Source: Parasphingopyxis lamellibrachiae (lineage in GTDB: Bacteria; Pseudomonadota; Alphaproteobacteria; Sphingomonadales; Sphingomonadaceae). Taken from it: 64,000 nucleotides of DNA. Each line of letters begins with the position of its first letter. Position 1 is the first letter of the stretch. The stretch covers positions 620,001-684,000 of the forward strand of contig NZ_QRDP01000004.1 of NCBI RefSeq assembly GCF_003385775.1, in the 5' to 3' direction. Under the pieces are notes generated by a model. The model worked only from the letters and a program-made list of their open reading frames with translations, was not told where the DNA came from and did no database searches. Below, in pieces: positions 11,511 through 19,273 of this stretch. A program made the position numbers and the translations under genes.

Positions 11511-12224
11511 ATGACTGCAACGATCGCGTTAGTCGATGACGACAAGAATATTTTGACTTCGGTTTCGATTGCTTTGCAGTCTGAAGGCTTTGCAACGCGC
11601 ATCTATACCGACGGAGAAACGGCGCTAAAATCGCTGATCGAAAACCCGCCTGACCTGGCTGTACTCGACATCAAGATGCCGAGCATGGACGGCATGGAGT
11701 TGCTCCGGCGCCTTCGGGAAAAAAGCGCGATACCGGTCATTTTCCTGACCTCCAAAGATGACGAACTCGATGAGGCACTCGGCCTTGCGATGGGGGCGGA
11801 CGATTATATCTCCAAACCCTTTTCGCAGCGATTGCTGATAGCCCGTATCCGCGCAATCCTCCGGCGTACCGAGCTTGCCGTGCAGAGCGATGACAACGAT
11901 CATTCGAACGAGACATTACCCGAGCGCATCGTTCGCGGGCGCCTGGAGATGGATCCGGCTCGCCACCGGGTCAGTTGGGCCGGCGAAAATGTAACCCTGA
12001 CGGTGACGGAGTTCATGATCCTGGAATCGCTGGCTCAGCGCCCCGGTATCGTGAAATCGCGCGATCAGCTTATGGATGCGGCCTATACTGACGATGTCTA
12101 TGTCGACGACCGGACAATCGATAGCCATATCAAGCGGCTGAGGCGGAAATTCCGGCAGGCCGATGGCGAGTTCGACGCAATCGAAACGCTCTATGGGGTC
12201 GGCTATCGTTTCGCCGAAGAATAA
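11511..12224 (+). CDS. chvI: ChvI-type response regulator (OmpR family)
   Basis: A 237-residue transcriptional regulator with an N-terminal receiver domain (acidic DDD near residue 9, phospho-acceptor Asp in [12 protein letters not shown], conserved Lys in ISKPFSQ). The C-terminal winged-helix DNA-binding domain ends [17 protein letters not shown] and [10 protein letters not shown]. The partner kinase gene starts immediately after the stop. In alphaproteobacteria this pair (ChvG/ChvI, ExoS/ChvI) responds to acid and envelope conditions and controls envelope and exopolysaccharide genes. That makes the XrtA polysaccharide locus downstream a possible target, but no binding site was identified. 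Confidence 0.93.
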   Translation: MTATIALVDDDKNILTSVSIALQSEGFATRIYTDGETALKSLIENPPDLAVLDIKMPSMDGMELLRRLREKSAIPVIFLTSKDDELDEALGLAMGADDYISKPFSQRLLIARIRAILRRTELAVQSDDNDHSNETLPERIVRGRLEMDPARHRVSWAGENVTLTVTEFMILESLAQRPGIVKSRDQLMDAAYTDDVYVDDRTIDSHIKRLRRKFRQADGEFDAIETLYGVGYRFAEE

Positions 12225-13781
12225 GTGACCCAAGGCGAAGATCTCGATTTGAAATGGTCTGCGCGCTGGTCGCTGACCAACCGGATTCTGGCGGTCAATA
12301 TCTTCGCCATAGCCTTGTTGGCCGGCAGCTTTTTCTGGCTCGACAACTACCGCGTCCGATTGCTGGACGAGAGAACCAGGCAAACGGAAACCCAGGCAGA
12401 GCTGATCGCCAATGTCATCGAACAGACCAGCCCTGAAGACCTGGATTCCGTCGTTGCGGCTGTCGGCACCCGGACCGGCCATCGAATCCGCATATACGAT
12501 CCGCAAGGCATCGCGCAGATGGACAGCTGGGAGTTGGCCGCACCCACCTATGTGAACCGCGATCCCGCAACGGAGCCGTGGCGGCGCAGCGTAGCCCGCT
12601 GGATGGACCGCAGCATTGAGGCTGTGGTCAACGCGGATATGCTTCCAAGCTTTGAAGAACCCGAGAGCGACCGATTCTCCGCCTGGAATTTTTCCGACGA
12701 GCAGCCGGGCATCAATGAGACGATCACCCAACTGGCTCTGGCACCGGACCGCACGCCGATGGTTTCCGTTGCCGTACCGCTCCGTAACCGGCCCGGTGAA
12801 ACCGTACTGGTGACCGCCAATGCGCGTGACATCCGCGGCGACGTCCGCAGCGCGCGCCTGACACTGGGGATCATCATTCTTGCCGCGTCCCTGGTTTCCG
12901 TTCTGCTCTCGCTCTTTCTGGCGCGAACGATTGTTCTGCCACTGCGCCGACTGTCACTTGCGGCCCGCCGCGTCAGGCTGGGGCGCGCGCGCGAGGTCGT
13001 CCTCCCGCGTCTGCCCTCGCGTCGGGACGAGATTGGCCTTCTGGCTCGCTCGCTCTCGGATATGAGCCAGGCGCTCCGACAGAGAATCGATGCCACGGAA
13101 GCATTCGCTGCCGATGTGGCCCACGAACTCAAAAACCCCCTCGCCTCGCTCAGTTCGGCGGTGGACACGCTTCGCAAAGTGAAGGAGCCGGAATATCAGG
13201 CGCAGCTGCTCGATGTCGTGCAGGACGATGTCCGGCGGCTTGATCGCCTGATTACCGAAATCTCTACCGCTTCGAGGATCGACGCGGAATTGTCTCGCGC
13301 CAGTTTCGAGAAGGTCGATATCGGCGATCTTGTCGGTTCGATTGTCGCCTCCCGCGACGCCCGGAATCTGAACAACAGGATACGTATTGCGTTTGGGAGG
13401 CCCCGCACCGGCAGCGCCGTTGTAATGGGAGACGCTTCGCAATTGGCCCGCGCGCTGGCAAACTTGCTCGACAATGCCGTTTCTTTTTCACCCGAAAATG
13501 GAACGGTCCGGATCGCGGCAACCGGCGACGGGGAGCGCGTTTATATCAATGTAGAGGACGAAGGCCCTGGTATTCCGGAGGACCAGCACGAGGCCATATT
13601 TCACCGCTTTCACAGCATTCGGCCTGCCAGTGAGGATTTCGGGAAGCATTCGGGGCTCGGCCTCGCCATCGCCAAGGCTATCGTCGACGGCCATGGCGGA
13701 ACAATCCGGGCGCAAAATCGTGACGATTCGGCAAGCGGCGCGCGCTTCACTATAAGCTTACCCATGGCCACCAATGTCTGA
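12225..13781 (+). CDS. chvG: ChvG-type sensor histidine kinase
   Basis: A 518-residue membrane kinase. A first transmembrane helix (ILAVNIFAIALLAGSFFWL) precedes a periplasmic sensor domain of about 180 residues. A second helix (LTLGIIILAASLVSVLLSLFL), a HAMP region and a HisKA domain with the phospho-accepting His in DVAHELKNPLASL follow. The ATPase domain has N-box LANLLDNAVSFS and G-boxes DEGPGIPE and HSGLGLAIAKAI. The start is a GTG immediately after the chvI stop. The 3' end overlaps rapZ by 8 bases, leaving no room for the hprK gene that occupies this place in many alphaproteobacteria. Confidence 0.94.
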   Translation: MTQGEDLDLKWSARWSLTNRILAVNIFAIALLAGSFFWLDNYRVRLLDERTRQTETQAELIANVIEQTSPEDLDSVVAAVGTRTGHRIRIYDPQGIAQMDSWELAAPTYVNRDPATEPWRRSVARWMDRSIEAVVNADMLPSFEEPESDRFSAWNFSDEQPGINETITQLALAPDRTPMVSVAVPLRNRPGETVLVTANARDIRGDVRSARLTLGIIILAASLVSVLLSLFLARTIVLPLRRLSLAARRVRLGRAREVVLPRLPSRRDEIGLLARSLSDMSQALRQRIDATEAFAADVAHELKNPLASLSSAVDTLRKVKEPEYQAQLLDVVQDDVRRLDRLITEISTASRIDAELSRASFEKVDIGDLVGSIVASRDARNLNNRIRIAFGRPRTGSAVVMGDASQLARALANLLDNAVSFSPENGTVRIAATGDGERVYINVEDEGPGIPEDQHEAIFHRFHSIRPASEDFGKHSGLGLAIAKAIVDGHGGTIRAQNRDDSASGARFTISLPMATNV

Positions 13782-14718
13782 AAACGGCCCAGCCCATCGG
13801 CGCATATTGCTTGTGACCGGCATGTCCGGCGCGGGCAAATCAACTGCGCTCCGGACGTTTGAGGATATGGGCTGGGAAACGGTCGACAATCTTCCGCTGA
13901 GCCTGTTCGAAAAACTGTTCGAGGCACCGATGTCACTGGATCCGGCGAATGCCGAGAGGTCGATTGCCATCGGAATCGATAGCCGGACCCGCGGGTTCGA
14001 CGCGAATGCCATAGTCGAACGAATCAAGATTTTGGCGGAAAGCCAAGCACTCGATATCGACACCCTGTTCCTTGATTGTGGGGGTGCGGAGCTGGAGAGG
14101 CGTTTTTCCGAGACCCGCAGGCGCCATCCGCTTGCTCTGGACCGGCCAGCGGCAAGCGGTATCGGGCTCGAACGAGAAGTCATGATGCCCCTGCGACGCT
14201 GGGCCGTCCATGTAATCGATACGACGGACGGTTCGACCAACGACCTGCAAAAAGAATTGAGGGCACGTTTCGGCTCGAAACGGACGGACGAGCTGACAAT
14301 TACCGTCACGTCTTTCGGTTTTGCCCGGGGCATATTACGAAATGCCGACCTGGTTTTCGATATGCGGTTCCTGCGCAATCCCCATTGGAACCGGGATTTA
14401 CGGCCACAAACCGGCCTTGATGCTGCAGTTGGTGCCTATATTGCCGATGATCCTGCCTATGATGACGTTCTGCGCCGCATAGAGGATCTCGCGATACTAT
14501 TGCTCCCTCGCTACCAGGCCGAGGGAAAATCCTATGTGACAATTGCTTTCGGGTGCACGGGCGGGCGGCACAGGTCGGTACATGTGGCCGAACGCGTCGG
14601 CGAACGGTTGCGTAAGGCGGGTTTTTCCCCCACGGTCGCGCACCGCGATTTGGCCTTCCCGTCCCTCGATTCTGTCGAGCGGGTGGCCGCAGGTGAAAAT
14701 GGCAATGCAGGTGAGTGA
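13774..14718 (+). CDS. rapZ: RNase adapter RapZ / nucleotide-binding protein
   Basis: A 314-residue RapZ/YvcJ protein with N-terminal P-loop GMSGAGKST, a second nucleotide motif LDCGGAELERRFSETRR, and the conserved C-terminal domain GCTGGRHRSVHVAE. In E. coli RapZ senses a cell-wall precursor and steers RNase E cleavage of GlmZ; the role in alphaproteobacteria is less clear. It sits in a compact run with EIIA and HPr, a conserved association that suggests a regulatory link to the nitrogen/carbon PTS. The ATG lies inside the end of chvG. Confidence 0.94.
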   Translation: MSENGPAHRRILLVTGMSGAGKSTALRTFEDMGWETVDNLPLSLFEKLFEAPMSLDPANAERSIAIGIDSRTRGFDANAIVERIKILAESQALDIDTLFLDCGGAELERRFSETRRRHPLALDRPAASGIGLEREVMMPLRRWAVHVIDTTDGSTNDLQKELRARFGSKRTDELTITVTSFGFARGILRNADLVFDMRFLRNPHWNRDLRPQTGLDAAVGAYIADDPAYDDVLRRIEDLAILLLPRYQAEGKSYVTIAFGCTGGRHRSVHVAERVGERLRKAGFSPTVAHRDLAFPSLDSVERVAAGENGNAGE

Positions 14719-15123
14719 ATGATCGGACTGGTTCTGGTGACGCATGGCAATCTCGCACGCGAGTTTGTTGTCGCAATGGAGCATGTCGTGGGAGCGCAGG
14801 AGCTTATCGAGGCGGTTTGCATCGGCCCGGATGACGATATGGAAGAACGGCGTACGGAGATTGATGCTGCCGTCAAGAAAGTGGACAATGGCAAGGGAGT
14901 GATCGTGCTGACCGACCTGTTCGGCGGGACGCCTTCCAACCTTTCTATATCGCTGATGCGCCCGGAAAAAGTGGAAGTGATCGCAGGTATGAACCTGCCG
15001 ATGCTGATCCGGCTTGCCAGCGCACGCCAGTCGATGAGCGTGACTGAGGCCGTTGCCGCTGCGCGCGATGCGGGCAAAAAGTACATTTCAGTGGCCTCGG
15101 AAATACTGGGACAAGCGGCTTGA
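14719..15123 (+). CDS. PTS EIIA component, mannose/fructose type
   Basis: A 134-residue EIIA-Man domain with the phospho-accepting His9 in LVLVTHG and the family motif VIVLTDLFGGTPSNLS. No EIIB, EIIC or EIID sugar permease genes are present, so this is probably a regulatory phospho-acceptor, not part of a sugar importer. In other alphaproteobacteria this protein accepts phosphate from HPr and modulates targets such as stringent-response enzymes. The ATG directly follows the rapZ stop and its own stop overlaps the HPr start, so the three are tightly coupled. Confidence 0.93.
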   Translation: MIGLVLVTHGNLAREFVVAMEHVVGAQELIEAVCIGPDDDMEERRTEIDAAVKKVDNGKGVIVLTDLFGGTPSNLSISLMRPEKVEVIAGMNLPMLIRLASARQSMSVTEAVAAARDAGKKYISVASEILGQAA

Positions 15124-15392
15124 GCGGGGTGGAACGCACCGTCACAATTGCAAATCAACGTGGACTGCATGCTCGCGCCAGCAGCAAATTCGTTACGCTG
15201 GTGAGCGAGCTCGGCGTTGAGATTAAAGTGTCACGGGATGACCAGTGGGTCGCCGGATCTTCGATACTGGACCTGATGATGCTGGGTGCGGCGATGGGCG
15301 ATGACATAACCATTCGCGCGGACGGCGACGGCGCCGAAGATGCCGTCAGCAAACTGGCGGAACTGGTCGAGTCCAAGTTCGGGGAGGATTGA
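15120..15392 (+). CDS. HPr family phosphocarrier protein
   Basis: A 90-residue HPr. The PTS phosphorylation site is His17 in RGLHARASSK. The regulatory serine equivalent of Ser46 is present as Ser48 in VAGSSILDLMMLG, although the kinase gene (hprK) is not at its usual nearby place. The annotated start is TTG overlapping the EIIA stop; a GTG three codons later is an alternative and neither has a strong ribosome site. HPr passes phosphate from EI, whose gene is not in the window, to the EIIA encoded just upstream. Confidence 0.93.
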   Translation: MSGVERTVTIANQRGLHARASSKFVTLVSELGVEIKVSRDDQWVAGSSILDLMMLGAAMGDDITIRADGDGAEDAVSKLAELVESKFGED

Positions 15393-15395
15393 CCC

Positions 15396-16196
15396 CTGCC
15401 CCGCGAAATTACGGCTTCTTCCAACCCGCTTATCAAGCGGGCCCGTTCCTTGCGCGACAAGAAGCATCGACGGATGGAACGCCTGTTCCTGGCAGAGGGA
15501 CTGCGTATCCTGAGTGAGGCCGAGGAAAGCGGTACACTGCCGGCCGAGATCCTTTTTACCGAAAATTCCGAAGATCATCCGCGCGCCAGAACGCTGATTG
15601 CGGCGACCGAAGCCGCGGGCGGCGAAGCAGTCCGGACGACGCGGGCTATTCTCTCGAAACTGTCGGGCAAAGACAATCCGCAGGCTATTGTGGGAATCTA
15701 CCCGGAACTGGAGACGGATCTGGCCAAAGTCGACCGGTCGCAGGCGGATATCTGGCTTGTCGCCCAGGCCCTGCGCGATCCGGGCAATCTAGGCACGATG
15801 CTGCGCACGGGCGATGCGGTCGGCGCGGGCGGGTTGATCCTGATCGACGACTGCGCGGATCCGTTTTCAGTCGAGGCGGTGCGCGCGTCCATGGGCGCAA
15901 TCTTCACCCAGACCATCGCAACGGCGCGCTGGCCCGATTTCCTCGACTGGCTTCGCGGGGGTGACGGCATGCTGGTCGGCACCAGTCTCGATGCCGATCT
16001 AGATTATCAGCAGCCCGACTATACAGCCCCCACCTTCATCCTGACCGGCAATGAATCGGCCGGGCTTCCGACTGACTATGCAACCGCCTGCGATCTGCTC
16101 GTCAAAATGCCGATGCGTGGCAAGGCGGACAGTCTCAACGCCGCCGTCGCGACCGCGGTGATGGCCTATGAAGTACTCAACCAGTTCCGACGATGA
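15396..16196 (+). CDS. TrmH/SpoU-family RNA 2'-O-methyltransferase (probable CTG start)
   Basis: A 266-residue RNA ribose methyltransferase with an N-terminal substrate-binding domain. The SPOUT knot domain has motif 1 ALRDPGNLGTMLRTGDAVGA, motif 2 around SMGAIFTQTIA and motif 3 ILTGNESAGL followed by PMRGKADSLNAAVATAVMAYE. No ATG, GTG or TTG precedes the conserved N-terminal REITASSNPLIKRARSL. The only good candidate is a CTG at 15396, 7 bases after GGGGAGGA. The first TTG (15450) would remove that conserved block. The exact RNA target is unknown. Confidence 0.88.
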   Translation: MPREITASSNPLIKRARSLRDKKHRRMERLFLAEGLRILSEAEESGTLPAEILFTENSEDHPRARTLIAATEAAGGEAVRTTRAILSKLSGKDNPQAIVGIYPELETDLAKVDRSQADIWLVAQALRDPGNLGTMLRTGDAVGAGGLILIDDCADPFSVEAVRASMGAIFTQTIATARWPDFLDWLRGGDGMLVGTSLDADLDYQQPDYTAPTFILTGNESAGLPTDYATACDLLVKMPMRGKADSLNAAVATAVMAYEVLNQFRR

Positions 16197-17377
16197 GCGA
16201 GGTCCGCCGCCGCCTTGTCCTGTATCTGAGCGGGTTCGACCCGCGGGGCGTCCGCTATTACCACCAGCTGTACCGGGCCGAAGCGACGAAACAGGCTGAA
16301 GTGTCCGGTTATGAAGTGGAAGTCGGCCGGCGCGAACGCCTCGGCGACCACCTGTATCGCTGGAAAGTACGGCAGGAGCAGGCAGACCAGAAGGTTGAAA
16401 GCGAATATATCTATTGCGAATGGGACGATGTTGTTCGTCAGTTCTGGGTCAAGCAGCCGGCAAGGCTGGCCTGGGTTACCCTGACCGCGTCCTGGCGCGC
16501 TTTGCGTTCGGGTGTTTTCGGCAAGACGTTTCAATGGAGTTGGCCGGCGGGCGTCACCGCGACGATGCCCGCAATATTGATTCTCGCCCTGCTATTGATC
16601 AGCATCGGATTCGGCGGCATCGGATTCTGGTTCTGGCGATGGTCCGGCGCTGCCCTGGGCCTGGGTGCCGGAGCAGGCCTTTTGTGGGGTGCCTATCAGC
16701 TGGAGCAGAAGTTCAACCTGACCTGGGTGGGGCGTATCCTCAGCTTTCACGAGCGCGAAGAGCAGAGCCGGACCCATGTGCTGGACCGGCGCCGCGATGC
16801 CTTTGGGGCCTATCTGGCTGCCAAGCTCAGCGACACGGAATATGAAGAGATCCTTGTTGTCGGCCACAGCTATGGCGCGGCGCTTGCGATCGCGGTTGTC
16901 GCGCGAGCGCTGGGCTCGACTTGCCCGGATGGCCCAAAACTATCCCTGCTCACGCTCGGTCAGACGGTCATGTGGCTCGCCTGGTTGCCCGAAGCGCAGG
17001 CCATGCGCGATGAGATTGCTGCGGTGGCCGAAAGCGATGCGGTGGATTGGCTGGACATTTCCGCGCCGCCGGACGGCGCCTGTTTCGCGCTTGTCGACCC
17101 TTATACCGCGATCGGCGACCGCAATGCGGAGCGAAGCAATCCCAAACTGCTCAATGCGAAATTCCACGAAATCATGCCCAAGGCGGAGTTCGACCGGCAG
17201 TCGCGCAACTGGATGCGGCTTCATTTCCAGTACATCATGGCCACCGCGCGCCCCGCGGATTACGACTTTTTCGCGATTACCGCCGGTCCCGAAACCCTGG
17301 CACAGCGCTTTGCGCACCGGCCTTCGGTGCGGGACTTCACACGGCTGCGGCGCGGGCGCATGAAAGCGGTGCGATGA
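16193..17377 (+). CDS. Membrane-anchored alpha/beta-hydrolase-like protein, unknown function
   Basis: A 394-residue protein I cannot place in a named family. The N-terminal 110 residues are soluble and start LVLYLSGFDPRG, which resembles the first strand and oxyanion region of a hydrolase. Residues about 120-170 contain two hydrophobic segments (MPAILILALLLISIGFGGIG and AALGLGAGAGLLWGAY). A nucleophile elbow VVGHSYGAAL at residues 224-228 suggests a serine hydrolase with its fold split by a membrane hairpin. It overlaps both neighbours by ATGA, so it is made together with the methyltransferase and the P450. Lipid or hydrophobic ester substrates are a guess. Confidence 0.7.
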   Translation: MSEVRRRLVLYLSGFDPRGVRYYHQLYRAEATKQAEVSGYEVEVGRRERLGDHLYRWKVRQEQADQKVESEYIYCEWDDVVRQFWVKQPARLAWVTLTASWRALRSGVFGKTFQWSWPAGVTATMPAILILALLLISIGFGGIGFWFWRWSGAALGLGAGAGLLWGAYQLEQKFNLTWVGRILSFHEREEQSRTHVLDRRRDAFGAYLAAKLSDTEYEEILVVGHSYGAALAIAVVARALGSTCPDGPKLSLLTLGQTVMWLAWLPEAQAMRDEIAAVAESDAVDWLDISAPPDGACFALVDPYTAIGDRNAERSNPKLLNAKFHEIMPKAEFDRQSRNWMRLHFQYIMATARPADYDFFAITAGPETLAQRFAHRPSVRDFTRLRRGRMKAVR

Positions 17378-18759
17378 CCGGTCTCGTCCCTCCCAAGCCC
17401 GCGGGCAATCCCAAAAAGCTGGGGCCTGTCGCACGCCTCGTCAAAAGCTTTCATTCCTCCACAGCCCCGCTCTACGCCAAAAGCTATTCGATGAAGCTTG
17501 GCGAAGTGCGTCTTCCGCGCAGAACAATGTATTTCGTCAATCAGCCCGATCTGGTGCAGAAGATACTGCTTGGCGATGTCGACCGCTATCCCAAGTCGGA
17601 CCTGATGGCGACTATGCTGGAACTGTTGCTCGGCGAAAGCATCTTCGTGTCGAACGGCGATCTCTGGAGGCAACAGCGCCGGATGATGGACCCGGCCTTC
17701 GAAGGGACCCGGATCAAGGCGATCTTCCCGTTGATGCGCGAAGCGGCCGACGCCATGGCGGCCCGTTTTGCGGAAGGCGCAGTCGGCCCCGATACGCAGA
17801 TCGATCTCGAAATGACGCATGTGACGGCCGACGTGATATTCCGCACCATTTATTCGCGACCCTTCACGCGCGAAGAAGCCGAGATCATCTTTGAGAATTT
17901 CGAGCGTTTCCAGCATCTCGCCTGGCAGCATGGCGTCTGGACGCTTGCCGGCGTGCCGCAATGGCTGTCGATCGGCCGGATCCGGGCCCGCCGTTCCGCG
18001 GCAACCATCCGCGAACTGCTCCACCGGCCCGTGCGTGAACGGCTCACCGCAATCGATCGAGGCGAAGAGATTCCCGAACGCGATATGCTCACCAGCTTCA
18101 TCCGCGCGGAAGATCCGGAAACAGGCAAACGCTTCAACGAACGCGAGCTTGTCGACCAGATCGGTATCATGTTTCTTGCCGGTCACGAGACATCCGCCTC
18201 CGCACTGGCCTGGGCCCTTTACCTGATCGCGCAATGTCCCGACGTTCAGGCCCGGATGCAGGCGGAAGCCGATACGGTATTCGCCGATGGGCCGCTGGCG
18301 TTCGAGAAGATGCGCCGCCTCCCCTTCACCCGCGATGTGTTTCGCGAGACATTGCGCCTCTATCCGCCGGTCGCCTTCATCCCGCGCAACGCCACTGAGG
18401 CCGAGAAAATGCGCGGCAAACAGATATTGCCGGGCGCCATCCTCTTCGTGTCGCCCCTCCTCGAACATCGCCATACCGAACATTGGGACGATCCCGATGT
18501 TTTCGATCCCGACCGATTCAGCAGGGCGGAGACGAAGGCGTCCGAGCAAAAAGCCTATCTGCCTTTCTCCAAGGGCCCGCGCGTATGCCTTGGGGCGGCC
18601 TTCGCCTTGCAGGAAGCGGTGATCATATTGGCAACGATGATGCGCGACTGGACGGTCTCTCCCGTCGAGGGCCATGTGCCCCAACCAGTTGCGAGGCTGA
18701 CCTTGCGCTCGGAAAATGGTATCAGGCTCAATCTGGAACGACGCAGGAGAGACGACTGA
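17374..18759 (+). CDS. Cytochrome P450
   Basis: A 461-residue soluble bacterial P450. Visible landmarks are the C-helix WRQQRR, the I-helix oxygen-activation motif LAGHETSAS, the K-helix ETLRLYPP (ExxR), the DPDRF meander and the heme loop FSKGPRVCLGAAFA with ligand Cys405. P450s insert oxygen into C-H bonds using electrons from a ferredoxin and reductase, and neither redox partner gene is nearby. The start was set at the ATG overlapping the upstream stop; the longer open frame upstream is an alternative frame of the hydrolase gene. Substrate cannot be deduced. Confidence 0.94.
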   Translation: MTGLVPPKPAGNPKKLGPVARLVKSFHSSTAPLYAKSYSMKLGEVRLPRRTMYFVNQPDLVQKILLGDVDRYPKSDLMATMLELLLGESIFVSNGDLWRQQRRMMDPAFEGTRIKAIFPLMREAADAMAARFAEGAVGPDTQIDLEMTHVTADVIFRTIYSRPFTREEAEIIFENFERFQHLAWQHGVWTLAGVPQWLSIGRIRARRSAATIRELLHRPVRERLTAIDRGEEIPERDMLTSFIRAEDPETGKRFNERELVDQIGIMFLAGHETSASALAWALYLIAQCPDVQARMQAEADTVFADGPLAFEKMRRLPFTRDVFRETLRLYPPVAFIPRNATEAEKMRGKQILPGAILFVSPLLEHRHTEHWDDPDVFDPDRFSRAETKASEQKAYLPFSKGPRVCLGAAFALQEAVIILATMMRDWTVSPVEGHVPQPVARLTLRSENGIRLNLERRRRDD

Positions 18760-18854
18760 TGCGCCTTCTTGGCTTTGCACTGCTTCTTGCACTGGCTTCC
18801 TGTGCGACCACCTATGCGGGCGGCGAACCCCTTTATGACGACGAGGTATATTGA
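18759..18854 (+). CDS. Tiny predicted lipoprotein (31 residues)
   Basis: A very small gene between the P450 and the COG3650-like lipoprotein. Its product is MRLLGFALLLALASC followed by 16 residues, ATTYAGGEPLYDDEVY. The first part is a textbook lipoprotein signal with lipobox LASC, so the mature peptide would be a 17-residue acidic, Tyr-containing lipopeptide. AGGAGA lies 8 bases before the ATG. The ATG overlaps the P450 stop and its stop overlaps the next start, so it sits in a tight translational chain. Such micro-lipoproteins (entericidin-like in size) are easily missed; function unknown. Confidence 0.7.
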   Translation: MRLLGFALLLALASCATTYAGGEPLYDDEVY

Positions 18855-19270
18855 TGCGCAAACCAGTTTTAGCCGCGCTGTTCCCGGCCGGGCTCCTCGC
18901 GCTTGCGGGATGCGATGAAGAAATCGACCTCGGGGTTCAGGAATCGCCCAGCATCGTTGCGGAAGAGGAAAGCGCAGGGGCGGAGGAAACGCCGATATTC
19001 CGGGGTGTCGGACAGGAGCCGGGCTGGCTGGTCCGCATCTATGACGATGTTATCATGTATGATGCCGACTATGGCGAACGGCGGGTAACCGCGCGTACGC
19101 CCGAGGTCGAGGAGTTTGACGGCGGCCGCCGCTATGAAAACGATTCGATAATCGTCGAGATTCTCGATCAGCCCTGCACCGATACGATGAGCGGCGCCGC
19201 CTATCCCGCGAAGGTCACCATAACCGAAACCGGCCTCTCGCCGGTTCAGGGATGCGGCGGAACGCCCTGA
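18854..19270 (+). CDS. COG3650-like lipoprotein
   Basis: A 138-residue predicted lipoprotein with signal MRKPVLAALFPAGLLALAGC. An acidic linker (EEESAGAEETP) follows, then a domain with FRGVGQEPGWLVRIYDD and a C-terminal DQPCTDTMSGAAYPAKV and VQGCGG. The EPGW motif and paired cysteines match uncharacterised COG3650-type lipoproteins, often noted next to META/HslJ-like domains. I start at the ATG overlapping the preceding stop, with GAGG 7 bases upstream. It ends 3 bases before the convergent rmuC stop. Function is unknown; it is probably anchored to the periplasmic face of a membrane. Confidence 0.75.
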   Translation: MRKPVLAALFPAGLLALAGCDEEIDLGVQESPSIVAEEESAGAEETPIFRGVGQEPGWLVRIYDDVIMYDADYGERRVTARTPEVEEFDGGRRYENDSIIVEILDQPCTDTMSGAAYPAKVTITETGLSPVQGCGGTP

Positions 19271-19273
19271 CAG

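Noticed and set aside
17260-18861. A 533-residue open frame antisense to the P450 gene
   Set aside because: It is a byproduct of GC-rich codon use opposite a clear P450; it has no ribosome site or recognisable motifs. The same applies to the other long antisense frames, such as 7838-8872 and 58821-59843.
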